This document shows, one piece after another, positions 17,014 to 25,451 of a stretch of 64,000 nt of DNA. Below the pieces are notes generated by a model, which saw only the letters and a list, made by a program, of their open reading frames with translations, had not been told where the DNA came from and did no database searches. Source of the DNA: Bacteroidales bacterium (lineage in GTDB: Bacteria; Bacteroidota; Bacteroidia; Bacteroidales; Marinilabiliaceae); the NCBI GenBank assembly GCA_024401295.1, contig JAKSLG010000002.1, forward strand, positions 118,851-182,850, written 5' to 3'. Position 1 is the stretch's first letter; every line of letters begins with the position of its first letter. A program made the translations under genes and the position numbers.

Positions 17014-17940
17014 TTACCAGTGGAAAGCGAGGCCAAAGCCAAAGAGTTCCTTGAACTGGAGCTTTGTATATTCCTTAGTAACGACAAGCGACTCGACGCC
17101 ATTTTCATCAACAACAGATGCATAATCCTTGCAGTTCTTGATGTCATCATCATAGAGAATGTTGAACTTCAAGATTGCAGTCAACCAATCGTTGACATGG
17201 AGGTTGAAACCTGTTTCTGCATCAATGTCGATATGATCCGGATGATCTGTAAGGTTTGAGAACGCTGTTGCAGTCAAATAGTAATCGACATTCTTTACAA
17301 GGTTCTTCTTGTCAACATTAACCTTTACAGTAGCACCATACTCGAAACGAGAATGCTTGTCTGGGTCCAAACCATAGTCAGGGGCAAACTTAAGGTCGCT
17401 CACGATTGTTGTACGACCTGTTGCCGGAGAAATGAAGAGCGAGAACACTTCCGAAGGCTTGTAGAGCATACCAAGAGAGATGTTGATGTATGCAGGAGAG
17501 AAGCCTGCCGAAACAGTATCAACGATAGTGTTGCCGTCATACTTGTAACCGTTCGAGAACTGAGTCTTGAAGTCGAAGAGAGCTGAATAGTACCACTTCT
17601 GCTTGTAAGCATCATAGCCATAGTTAGAAGTGAACTGAATCTTATCTTCAGACTTCTGGAAGTCCTGTCCCTTATATTTTGTCAAGCCATAGCCAAGATC
17701 GAGAGTGTTGTTCCATGTAACCTTTTCACTCTTATAGTTGGCAAAAGTCTTCACGAGGAATGTTCCGTTCACATTGTTCTGACCACCGGAAGCCCAGTTC
17801 TTGAAAGACATCTGGTTGAAAGTGAACGAGCCATTGCCACCTGTTTTCCAAGGCTTTTCAGGAGCAGCAGGAGCTTCTTCCTGAGCATTCACAGACAATG
17901 CAGCGAATGCCATAATCAATGATAGAATAATTTTCTTCAT
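17014..17940 (-). CDS. DUF3078 family outer-membrane/periplasmic protein
   Basis: A 308-residue exported protein with a clean signal peptide (MKKIILSLIMAFAALSVNAQ). The family signature, an N-terminal WKTGGNGSFTFNQMSFKNWA followed by a long series of alternating hydrophobic/aromatic strands (LDLGYGL, YYSALFDFKTQFSNGY, FELFGFGLAFHW), suggests an outer-membrane beta-barrel. Function is unknown. It is the last gene of a likely HAD phosphatase-MscS-DUF3078 transcript; the gap to mscS is 19 bases. Confidence 0.8.
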   Translation of the reverse strand: MKKIILSLIMAFAALSVNAQEEAPAAPEKPWKTGGNGSFTFNQMSFKNWASGGQNNVNGTFLVKTFANYKSEKVTWNNTLDLGYGLTKYKGQDFQKSEDKIQFTSNYGYDAYKQKWYYSALFDFKTQFSNGYKYDGNTIVDTVSAGFSPAYINISLGMLYKPSEVFSLFISPATGRTTIVSDLKFAPDYGLDPDKHSRFEYGATVKVNVDKKNLVKNVDYYLTATAFSNLTDHPDHIDIDAETGFNLHVNDWLTAILKFNILYDDDIKNCKDYASVVDENGVESLVVTKEYTKLQFKELFGFGLAFHW

Positions 17941-17959
17941 CTGCTTAATAATTCAATAT

Positions 17960-18778
17960 TTAGTCTTTAATAATATGTATATCACGCTGTGGGAAAGGAA
18001 TCGAAATCTTCTGTGCATCAAACTCTTTCTTTACGAATTCGTTCATGTAGAAGAATACCGACCAATAGTTTTCAGAGCGAGTCCAAACGCGAACAACGAT
18101 ATCGACACTGTTGTCACCGAGGTTGCTAACAGCCATGAATGGTTCTGGCGTTGCAAGAATCATATCGTTGCGATTGATAACCGTGCGGATTGCAGCATAA
18201 GCCTTGTCGATATCATCGCCATAGCCGATGCCGAAAGTGAAGTCCACACGACGTTCAGGCTGCTTAGAATAGTTGACAAGCGATCCTGTCGAAAGACCAC
18301 CGTTTGGAACGATCACGACCTTGTTGTCGCCTGTAGTCAGGAGCGTATTGAAGATCTGAACCTCCTTAACGACACCTGAAAAGCCCTGTGCCTCGATAAA
18401 GTCACCAACGCGGAAAGGCTTGAAGATGAGAATAATCACACCGCCGGCAAAGTTCTGGAGAGTTCCAGAGAGAGCCATACCAACAGCCAAACCTGCTGAA
18501 GCAAGGATTGCGACAAACGATGTTGTCGGGATTCCGACATATGTGATTGTCGAAATCACGAGGAGTGTCTTAAGACCCCAATTTACAAGGTTGACAATGA
18601 ATGGAGTGAGTGTAGCATCGACCTTACGTATTTCGAGCATACGCTTCGAAGCAGCAGTCACTTTCTTGATGATCCAGAAACCGATGACGAGCATCAGCAC
18701 TGCGACAATGATCATCTTACCATAACTCAGTACGGTTGGAATCATTCCATAAAGATTACTAATGATTTCTTCTTGCAT
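17960..18778 (-). CDS. Small-conductance mechanosensitive channel (MscS family)
   Basis: Tension-gated inner-membrane channel that releases solutes on osmotic downshock. The 272-residue size matches the minimal MscS architecture: three N-terminal membrane helices, the third being the pore helix AILASAGLAVGMALSGTLQNFAGG with the regular Gly/Ala packing, then the beta domain (RVGDFIEAQGFSGVV, VIVPNGGLSTGSLVNYS) and the C-terminal alpha/beta domain. Upstream HAD gene ends 27 bases before it. Confidence 0.92.
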   Translation of the reverse strand: MQEEIISNLYGMIPTVLSYGKMIIVAVLMLVIGFWIIKKVTAASKRMLEIRKVDATLTPFIVNLVNWGLKTLLVISTITYVGIPTTSFVAILASAGLAVGMALSGTLQNFAGGVIILIFKPFRVGDFIEAQGFSGVVKEVQIFNTLLTTGDNKVVIVPNGGLSTGSLVNYSKQPERRVDFTFGIGYGDDIDKAYAAIRTVINRNDMILATPEPFMAVSNLGDNSVDIVVRVWTRSENYWSVFFYMNEFVKKEFDAQKISIPFPQRDIHIIKD

Positions 18779-18805
18779 AAAATTTAATATTTATTATTAC
18801 TATTA

Positions 18806-19402
18806 TTATTCGTAAAAAGGCTTCACGTCGGTGGCAATCATACCCGCAGCACGTGCTGCAGCGAGACCAGGCTCTGCATCTTCGAAGACCTCGCACAGCT
18901 CGGGGGCGACGCCCATAAGTTCGGCACATTTCAAAAATGTTTCAGGATGAGGCTTGTGATTTTTAACCTCATCGGCAGGAACGATACAGTTGAAATAGTG
19001 GAGCAGATTTGCATTGCGGAGCATGACTTCAGCACGATGCCGCTCACTTCCGGTCCCAATTGCCATTGGCAATTTGCCATAGTTCTCGAGAACGACATCG
19101 AAGACAGCCTTTATCGGCTCGACATCTGCAAGATGTTGATATACATACTGCTGTTTAAACTCCACAATTTGTTCAGCAGTACATTTTGCATCGTGATGAC
19201 TGATGAGAATCTGGGCTATTTCACGAGCGGCCTTACCGGCATTACTGAAGAAGAAGTCGTAGTCGATTTCCGTGCCATAGTTGCGGAAAGCAGCCTGCCA
19301 TCCACGCCAGTGCATCGGCATACTGTCGAGCAACGTGCCATCCAAATCAAATATAAGAGCCCGAGCCTTCGGGTTAGCCTTCAATATCATTTTCGAGTGC
19401 AT
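18806..19402 (-). CDS. HAD-superfamily sugar-phosphate phosphatase (beta-phosphoglucomutase/YqaB-like)
   Basis: A 198-residue HAD subfamily IA hydrolase. Motif I is FDLDGTLLDSMPMHWRGW with the two catalytic Asp residues, motif II is AIGTGSERHRAEVML, Lys of motif III in KNHKPHPETFLKCAELM, and motif IV is FEDAEPGLAAARAAGM. This arrangement is found in YqaB fructose-1-phosphatase and phosphoglucomutases; a mutase would normally be slightly longer. Start may be Met1 or Met5. It is divergent from the esterase gene. Confidence 0.85.
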   Translation of the reverse strand: MHSKMILKANPKARALIFDLDGTLLDSMPMHWRGWQAAFRNYGTEIDYDFFFSNAGKAAREIAQILISHHDAKCTAEQIVEFKQQYVYQHLADVEPIKAVFDVVLENYGKLPMAIGTGSERHRAEVMLRNANLLHYFNCIVPADEVKNHKPHPETFLKCAELMGVAPELCEVFEDAEPGLAAARAAGMIATDVKPFYE

Positions 19403-19500
19403 TTACATTAATATACGTCATTGCAAAAGAAAAGTTTATCGCATCGGAATGGCGAGGGCATTTAAATCTATAAAAGCTTTTAGATTTGTTAAAATTTGTC

Positions 19501-19508
19501 TATTTTTG
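19501..19508 (+). promoter_or_regulatory. -7 element (TATTTTTG) for the esterase-GH127 pair
   Basis: TATTTTTGC lies 26 bases before the ATG at 19535. No TTTG sits at the ideal distance upstream. Confidence 0.55.
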
Positions 19509-19534
19509 CAACCTATATAAAGTATATAAAGACA

Positions 19535-21406
19535 ATGAGAAAAAATCTACTTTTTACAGCAATAATGGCAGGCGTTGTTGCACTCAACGCATCGGCAGAG
19601 ACTAAAAAAATCAAGATACAAGGTTCTAAGGGCGAGTTGTCGACAATCGTGCAGACTCCATCAGTTGCAGAAGGACAGAGATGTCCGATGGTCATTTTGT
19701 GCCACGGTTTCGGCGCAGGCAAAGACGAGCATCAGGGAATGATGAAATCCATTGCCGACTCACTTGAAGTTGAGGGCGTTGCATCGATACGCTTCGACTT
19801 CAACGGACACGGCGAGAGCGACGGCAAATTTTCGGAGATGACCGTACTCAACGAGATTGAAGATGCGCTCTGCATCTATAAATATGCATCATCGCTTCCA
19901 TACGTGAGCAAGATTTCGATTGCCGGCCATTCACAGGGCGGCGTTGTTGCGAGCATGGTGGCAGGTCAGCTCGGCGCGGAAAAGATTGAACGCGTTGTAC
20001 TTCTTGCGCCTGCAGCAATTCTTCGCGAGGATGCATTGCGTGGCAATACGATGGGCAAGCAGTATGACCCTGTGAATCCGCCTGCAGAGATTCAGCTTTG
20101 GGGCAATATTGCCTTGGGCGGCGATTATGTCCGTACGGCACGCGACCTTCCGATTTTCGAAACAGCATGTAAATACACGGGTCCGGCATGCATCGTGCAT
20201 GGCACAGACGACCGAGTTGCGCCATATTCACTTGGCATCTGCTATGACCGAGAATATCCAAACAGCGAACTTCATCTGCTCGACCTTGACGACCATGGCT
20301 TCTCGAAGCATTTCCCAGAGATGAAAAAAATCGTTGTCAACTTCCTGACAAAGAAAGATGCAGCCATCGGCGAACGCTCTAGCGTTGCAATACGTTCGAG
20401 CAAATACCCACGTATTCTTGAAGACAATCGCGTAGTATTCCACCTTAACGCGCCAACTGCTCATGATGTCAAGATTGATATTGACAGCAAGAAATATACA
20501 ATGACACGAGATGAGCAAGGCAATTGGACATGCATCAGCGACAGATTGTCCGAAGGCTTCCACTATTACTTCATGCTCATTGATGGCGTACGCGTGACCG
20601 ACCCGAATGCAGAGCCATTCTATGGCTGCAGCGCAATTGCAAGTGGCATTGACATTCCATATCCAGACGGTGGCGAACGTTTTGCGCTCAAGCAAGACGT
20701 GGCTCACGGAGCAATTTCGCAGAGACGCTATTACAGTACGACTTCAAAGGAATGGCGTCGCATGTTCGTCTATACACCAGCCGGTTACGAAAAGGGCAAT
20801 CAGAAATATCCTGTTCTTTACCTCATGCATGGCGGAGGCGAAGATGAGCGCGGATGGGCGACACAAGGTCTGACCGACATCATTCTGGATAATCTCATTG
20901 CCGAAGGGAAAGCGACACCATGCATCATTGCGATGCTTGACGGCAACACAAATGATTTTGAAAGCGAGCTTCTCAACGACTGCAAACCATTTGTTGAGAA
21001 GACATTCAGAGTGAAGACAGGAGCAGCGAACACGGCCATTGCAGGACTCTCGATGGGTGGCATTCAGACACTCAACACAATGGTTTCACACCCTGAGCTC
21101 TTCAGCTACATTGGCGTTTTCAGTTCAGGATGGTGGGCTAACGACATGCGCGGCAACGGCATGAACAAACAGACCCAACAAATATATGACAACATGGCAA
21201 AAGATCCGTCGCGCTACAAAAAATTCAAGCAGCTCTTCATCACAATGGGTGGCAAGGAAGACATTGCATACAACAACTGCCAGATCATGATGAAGCATTT
21301 CGACGAGATGGGCATCAAATATACATACTTTGAGACTCCAGGCGGCCACACATGGCCTGTTTGGCGTGAAAGCATATTCAAATTCTCACAAATAATGTTC
21401 AAATAA
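19535..21406 (+). CDS. Bimodular secreted esterase: two alpha/beta-hydrolase domains with an Ig-like linker
   Basis: A 623-residue exported protein (signal peptide ends ALNASAE). The ATG at 19535 is used rather than an upstream in-frame ATG lying before the -7 element. Domain 1 (about residues 25-280): serine hydrolase with nucleophile Ser133 in AGHSQGG, oxyanion segment LCHGFGAGKDEH, acid in HGTDDRV, His in DLDDHGF. Residues 295-385: Ig/CBM48-like module (RVVFHLNAPTAHDVKIDI). Domain 3 (about 395-623): esterase-D/XynZ-type CE1 domain with YLMHGGGEDERGW, nucleophile Ser506 in AGLSMGG and His in GGHTWPVW. The last two domains match feruloyl/acetyl-xylan esterases of rumen Prevotella. GH127 follows after 14 bases, which fits removal of ferulate or acetate from arabinose side chains. 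Confidence 0.88.
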   Translation: MRKNLLFTAIMAGVVALNASAETKKIKIQGSKGELSTIVQTPSVAEGQRCPMVILCHGFGAGKDEHQGMMKSIADSLEVEGVASIRFDFNGHGESDGKFSEMTVLNEIEDALCIYKYASSLPYVSKISIAGHSQGGVVASMVAGQLGAEKIERVVLLAPAAILREDALRGNTMGKQYDPVNPPAEIQLWGNIALGGDYVRTARDLPIFETACKYTGPACIVHGTDDRVAPYSLGICYDREYPNSELHLLDLDDHGFSKHFPEMKKIVVNFLTKKDAAIGERSSVAIRSSKYPRILEDNRVVFHLNAPTAHDVKIDIDSKKYTMTRDEQGNWTCISDRLSEGFHYYFMLIDGVRVTDPNAEPFYGCSAIASGIDIPYPDGGERFALKQDVAHGAISQRRYYSTTSKEWRRMFVYTPAGYEKGNQKYPVLYLMHGGGEDERGWATQGLTDIILDNLIAEGKATPCIIAMLDGNTNDFESELLNDCKPFVEKTFRVKTGAANTAIAGLSMGGIQTLNTMVSHPELFSYIGVFSSGWWANDMRGNGMNKQTQQIYDNMAKDPSRYKKFKQLFITMGGKEDIAYNNCQIMMKHFDEMGIKYTYFETPGGHTWPVWRESIFKFSQIMFK

Positions 21407-21420
21407 GAAAAAACTGAAGT

Positions 21421-23856
21421 ATGAAACAAATCATCAAACAAACAATCCTTTCTGCGGTTGCGATTGCCATTGCAAGCAATGCCGTTGCTCAGGACAAACT
21501 CTATGCAGACGAGTTCCCTCTGCAAGACGTCAAACTGCTTGACGGACCGCTGAAGCATGCACAGGACCTCAATGCACACACTCTGCTCCGCTATGACGTT
21601 GACCGACTGATTGCTCCTTTCCGCAAAGAAGCCGGTCTTAAAGAGATAGCCCCTCTGTTTCCCAACTGGGCAGGTCTTGACGGTCATGTAGGTGGACACT
21701 ACCTAAGCGCACTTTCATTTTACGCTGCCTTGGGCAACAAAGAGTGCGAGGAGCGCATGCTCTATATGATCAACGAACTGAAAACATGCATGGAAGCTGC
21801 CGAAAAGAATTACCCTAACTGGGGCAAAGGCTATCTTGGCGGCGTGCCAAACAGCGACAAGATGTGGTCGGACTTTAAGAAAGGTGATTTTCGCGTGTTT
21901 AACAGCGCTTGGGTTCCGTTCTATAACCTTCACAAGATAGAGGCAGGACTGCGTGACGCATGGCTCTATTGCGGCAACGAAGACGCACGCAAGCTCTTCA
22001 TCGCCACTTGCGACTGGCTCATCGACATAGCAGCTAATGTGAGCGACGAAAAACTCGAGGAGCTACTTGGCATGGAGCATGGCGGTGTGAACGAAGTGCT
22101 TGCCGATGCATATCAAATGACAGGCGACAAGAAATATCTGGTTGCAGCAAAGCGCTACTCTCACAAATGGTTGCTCAATCCAATGCGTGACAACAACGTA
22201 AAGCACCTCGACAACATTCACGCCAACACCCAAGTTCCTAAGGTTGTAGGCTTTGCCCGCGTTGCAGAACTTTGCGATAAAGATGATTCTGATTTTCAAG
22301 ATTATAATAGCGCTGCAACCCTGTTTTGGAATGAGGTGGTCAACAACCGCAGCCTTTCACTTGGAGGCAACAGCCGTCGCGAACATTTCCCAAGCAAGGA
22401 ATCGAGCATCGACTGGACACAAGACATAGACGGCCTTGAGTCGTGCAACACCAACAACATGCTCAAGCTAACCGAGGATTTGCATCGCATGTACCCAGAC
22501 AATGCATCGTATGCCGATTTCTATGAGCGTGCAACTTTCAACCATATCCTCTCCACTCAGCATCCTGAGCATGGCGGATACGTATATTTCACCTCAGCCC
22601 GACCTCGCCACTACCGCAACTACTCGGTACCTAACGAGGCTATGTGGTGCTGCGTAGGCACAGGTATGGAAAATCATGGCAAGTACGGTCAGTTCATCTA
22701 CACACACGATGGATTAAAGTCGCTAACTGTGAACCTTTACGCTGCATCGGAACTTGATTGGAAAGAGAACGGCATAAAACTGCGCCAGGAGACACAGTTC
22801 CCATACGGTGAAAGCAGCAAAATCACAATCACCGAGGGCAATGGCAAATTCACGCTTCGCCTGCGTTATCCTAGCTGGGTAAAGGCTGGAGAGTTCAAGG
22901 TAAAGGTCAATGGCAAGAACGTCGCATCTAAAGAATGGAAGCCAGGCAATTACATCAACCTTAATGAGAGCTGGAAGAAGGGCGATGTCATTGAGATAGA
23001 ATTCCCAATGCATGCTTCTATCGAACACATGCCAAATGTGCCTCAATATGTAGCAATTCTTTATGGCCCAATCACTTTGGCTATGAAGACCGGTACCGAA
23101 GACCTTGCCGGACTTTTGGCTGACGACAGCCGATTTGGACAAATGGCAAGCGGCAAAAAATTGCCTGTTGACAAAGCTCCTTATCTTATTGCGAATAAGG
23201 TTGAAGACATTGCAAATGATCTTGTTCCCGTGGCTGGCAAGCCATTGCATTTCACCCTGAAAACACGAATGGAAAACAAGCCAGAACTCAACGAAAAAGA
23301 AGGAGTTGACGGCGAGCTTATTCCTTTCTTTGAACTTCACGATAGCCGCTACATGCTCTATTGGCTAGCTCTCAGCAGCGATGGCTACAAGAAGTATATA
23401 GACAATCTGGAAAAAGAAGAGAAGGCTCGAATGGAACTTGAAGAGCGAACAACCGACAAAGTTCAGCCAGGCGAGCAACAGCCAGAGAGTGACCACTTTA
23501 TGGAAGCCGACGAGACATCGACACGCGGCATTACCAACGATGTTCCATTCCGCGATGCACGCAACGGCGGTTCATTCAGCTACCTTATGCAGACAAAGGG
23601 ACGCACAGACCTGAGCGTTCGCGTTCGTTACTGGGGACAGGATGAATGGCGCACTTGTGAGTATGACCTTTACGTTGACGATGTTCTTGTAACCTCAGTC
23701 AACAACAGCAAAAAATGGCGCAGTTCGCAATGGAAATACGAAACATACCAAATTCCTGCATCTGCACTTAAGGGCAAGAAACAAGTACGCGTAAAGTTCG
23801 TTGCAAAACCTCATCGTCAGGTAGGCGAAATTTACGAAGTCAGATTGGTGAAATAA
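21421..23856 (+). CDS. GH127 beta-L-arabinofuranosidase family protein
   Basis: An 811-residue exported glycoside hydrolase (DUF1680). Signal peptide residues 1-24. The (alpha/alpha)6 barrel carries the active-site set known from bifidobacterial HypBA1: Glu321 in RREHFPS, Cys342 in LESCNTNNML, and the pair Cys410-Cys411 in MWCCVGTGMENHG, which bind zinc and provide the cysteine nucleophile. C-terminal to it are beta domains and, from about residue 700, an extra module (FRDARNGGSFSYLMQ ... VRYWGQDEWRTCEYDLYVD) typical of the longer Bacteroidota forms. Substrates of the family include beta-arabinofuranosides in extensins and pectin side chains. Forms a two-gene unit with the esterase. Confidence 0.93.
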   Translation: MKQIIKQTILSAVAIAIASNAVAQDKLYADEFPLQDVKLLDGPLKHAQDLNAHTLLRYDVDRLIAPFRKEAGLKEIAPLFPNWAGLDGHVGGHYLSALSFYAALGNKECEERMLYMINELKTCMEAAEKNYPNWGKGYLGGVPNSDKMWSDFKKGDFRVFNSAWVPFYNLHKIEAGLRDAWLYCGNEDARKLFIATCDWLIDIAANVSDEKLEELLGMEHGGVNEVLADAYQMTGDKKYLVAAKRYSHKWLLNPMRDNNVKHLDNIHANTQVPKVVGFARVAELCDKDDSDFQDYNSAATLFWNEVVNNRSLSLGGNSRREHFPSKESSIDWTQDIDGLESCNTNNMLKLTEDLHRMYPDNASYADFYERATFNHILSTQHPEHGGYVYFTSARPRHYRNYSVPNEAMWCCVGTGMENHGKYGQFIYTHDGLKSLTVNLYAASELDWKENGIKLRQETQFPYGESSKITITEGNGKFTLRLRYPSWVKAGEFKVKVNGKNVASKEWKPGNYINLNESWKKGDVIEIEFPMHASIEHMPNVPQYVAILYGPITLAMKTGTEDLAGLLADDSRFGQMASGKKLPVDKAPYLIANKVEDIANDLVPVAGKPLHFTLKTRMENKPELNEKEGVDGELIPFFELHDSRYMLYWLALSSDGYKKYIDNLEKEEKARMELEERTTDKVQPGEQQPESDHFMEADETSTRGITNDVPFRDARNGGSFSYLMQTKGRTDLSVRVRYWGQDEWRTCEYDLYVDDVLVTSVNNSKKWRSSQWKYETYQIPASALKGKKQVRVKFVAKPHRQVGEIYEVRLVK

Positions 23857-23875
23857 CGAACTCTGATATAAGACG

Positions 23876-23913
23876 AAAGGCGACATTGGATGATTCCAGT
23901 GTCGCCTTTTTTG
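23876..23913 (+). terminator. Terminator after GH127
   Basis: AAAGGCGACATTGGA / TCCAGTGTCGCCTTT stem (one G-U), short loop, T run; separates the carbohydrate pair from the efflux operon. Confidence 0.85.
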
Positions 23914-23919
23914 TTCGCG

Positions 23920-23960
23920 ACTGTCCGTTTTCGGACAGTGAGTGTCCACAAATGGACACT
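23920..23960. promoter_or_regulatory. Tandem palindromic enhancer sites (UAS) for the adaptor-regulator-kinase operon
   Basis: Two inverted repeats sharing TGTCC-N6-GGACA: ACTGTCCG-TTTT-CGGACAGT (23920-23939) and AGTGTCC-ACAAAT-GGACACT (23941-23960). Centres are 21 bp apart, two helical turns. The promoter-proximal one is centred about 78 bp before the predicted transcription start. The same pair, spacing and distance recur at 29849-29885. Likely binding sites for the sigma-54 response regulator encoded at 25452-26804. Confidence 0.8.
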
Positions 23961-23983
23961 TGCCAAAAACAACATTTACTGAT

Positions 23984-23996
23984 TATCAACAATTTA
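23984..23996 (+). promoter_or_regulatory. Candidate IHF site
   Basis: TATCAACAATTTA matches WATCAA-N4-TTR exactly and lies between the enhancer pair and the sigma-54 promoter, where DNA bending is needed. The matching site in the second module is at the same distance (27 bp from its centre to the -12 element). Confidence 0.55.
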
Positions 23997-24002
23997 CGTC
24001 CA

Positions 24003-24018
24003 TGGAACAGATTTTGCA
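24003..24018 (+). promoter_or_regulatory. Sigma-54 (-24/-12) promoter 1
   Basis: TGGAAC-N5-TTGCA, with GG and GC separated by the required 10 bp. Predicted start near 24029, about 29 bases before the adaptor ATG. No sigma-70-type promoter is seen here. Confidence 0.75.
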
Positions 24019-24057
24019 AAAGGTTTTGGCATAAAAACGTAAACACAAAACCATACC

Positions 24058-25365
24058 ATGGACACATCTTTGACAAAGAACAAAGACAACAGCACGATGG
24101 ACAGGAATATTCCCATCCAAGAACAGCGCAAACGCAAATTGATATCAATAGGCAAAATCGTCGCATTCGTAGCCATCATTGGCGGAATCCTGATATTCAT
24201 AGTTGACAAGATGATGGCGGATACAGACTTGTCATCGATAGTTGTTGACAGCGTTGACAGAGGCACAATCGAAGTCAGCATACCGACATACGGCAAGGTC
24301 GTGCCATCGTTTGAAGAATCGATAATTGCACCGATAAGCACAAAAATTCTTGAGGTGTATGCCCAAAACGGCGATTCGCTCGAAGAAGGAACACCACTGC
24401 TCCGCCTCGACTTGCAGAATGCCGAGTCGGAATATGCCAAGATGCTGGATGAACGCGAGATACGTCGTCAGCAATTGGCACAACTCAAAATCAACAACAC
24501 AACACGCGCAAGCGAACGCAAGATGCAGATTGAAATAGCAAAGATGCGCCTTGCCCGCCTCGAAGCTGAATTGCACAATGAACAATACCTCGACAGCCTT
24601 GGCTCGGGAACGGCCGACAGAGTGCGTCAGGCTCAAATCAGCCTAGAGACATCGCGCCTAGAACTTGAACAGCAGGAACTGCAGTCCGTCAATGAAAAAG
24701 CATCGATGGAGGCTGAAGTGCGTATGCAGGAGCTGCAACTAAAAATATTCAAAAAAGGTCTTGAAGAAAAGATGCGAACGCTTCGCGATGCCGAGATACG
24801 CTCACCTCGCAAAGCCATTCTCACATATATCAGCAATGAAATCGGAGCGACGGTTGGCATGGGCACAAAGGTTGCAGTTGTCAGCGACCTCAGCAAATTT
24901 AAGATAGACTGCGAAATAAGCGAAAATCGCAGTGAACGCATCGTGGTCGGAGGGCGCGTGAACATCAACGTCGGACGCGAGACACTGACAGGCAGCATTT
25001 CGAGTGTCAATCCGCTCAGTCATAACGGGGCAATCGAGTTCTGCATCGCAATGGACAATCCAAGTCACCCGAAGCTGCGATCAGGATTGAAAGTAGATGT
25101 GAATATCATCACGCGAATCAAAGAAGACATCCTGCGAATCAAAAATGCATCGTTCTACACAGGCGAAGGCGAATATAACCTATATGTATTTAACGGAGAC
25201 GACGAACTGGAACTACGCAAAGTTGAACTCGGCGAATGCAACTTTGAAAAAGTCGAGGTGAAGAGCGGACTCAAAGAGGGCGATCGCGTTGTTATCAGCG
25301 ACATGAGCAAATTTTTGGGCATGAATAAAATCAAAGTTCATAACAATAAGAAAAACAAAAAATAG
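24058..25365 (+). CDS. HlyD/MacA-type periplasmic adaptor of ABC efflux system
   Basis: A 435-residue membrane-fusion protein. One N-terminal membrane anchor at residues 33-50 (IVAFVAIIGGILIFIVDKM), then a lipoyl half-motif (PISTKILEVYAQNGDSLEEG), a long coiled-coil hairpin (about residues 130-255), the second lipoyl half (RKAILTYISNEIGATVGMGT), and beta-barrel and membrane-proximal domains ending VKSGLKEGDRVVIS. It bridges the inner-membrane permeases and TolC encoded 5 kb downstream. First gene of the sigma-54-controlled operon with the response regulator and kinase. Cargo unknown; related systems move peptides, antibiotics or lipids. Confidence 0.88.
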   Translation: MDTSLTKNKDNSTMDRNIPIQEQRKRKLISIGKIVAFVAIIGGILIFIVDKMMADTDLSSIVVDSVDRGTIEVSIPTYGKVVPSFEESIIAPISTKILEVYAQNGDSLEEGTPLLRLDLQNAESEYAKMLDEREIRRQQLAQLKINNTTRASERKMQIEIAKMRLARLEAELHNEQYLDSLGSGTADRVRQAQISLETSRLELEQQELQSVNEKASMEAEVRMQELQLKIFKKGLEEKMRTLRDAEIRSPRKAILTYISNEIGATVGMGTKVAVVSDLSKFKIDCEISENRSERIVVGGRVNINVGRETLTGSISSVNPLSHNGAIEFCIAMDNPSHPKLRSGLKVDVNIITRIKEDILRIKNASFYTGEGEYNLYVFNGDDELELRKVELGECNFEKVEVKSGLKEGDRVVISDMSKFLGMNKIKVHNNKKNKK

Positions 25366-25367
25366 AG

Positions 25368-25375
25368 TAAATTTG
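25368..25375 (+). promoter_or_regulatory. Possible basal promoter (-7 TAAATTTG) for the response regulator
   Basis: TAAATTTGCC follows the adaptor stop. There is no -33 element, so this is weak, but it would supply the regulator before sigma-54 activation. Confidence 0.3.
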
Positions 25376-25451
25376 CCGTGCACGCATGCTCTGAGAATTG
25401 CGACGCAGAGTCATCAGCGTGTATGATTTCACATTTGAGACAAGACAAATC

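Noticed and set aside
18785-18808. ATT-rich short tandem stretch before the MscS gene
   Set aside because: Only a simple AT-rich run between genes; no defined period or copy number that would support a functional repeat.
23920-23960. The palindromes before the adaptor gene as a CRISPR fragment or integration site
   Set aside because: Only two units with differing spacers, no leader or cas genes, and the same pair sits before another operon next to a sigma-54 promoter, which a regulatory role explains better.
24028-24041. A second -24-like TGGCAT after the first sigma-54 promoter
   Set aside because: The matching -12 half (TTGC) is absent at the right spacing, while TGGAAC-N5-TTGCA just upstream fits well and matches the geometry of the second module.
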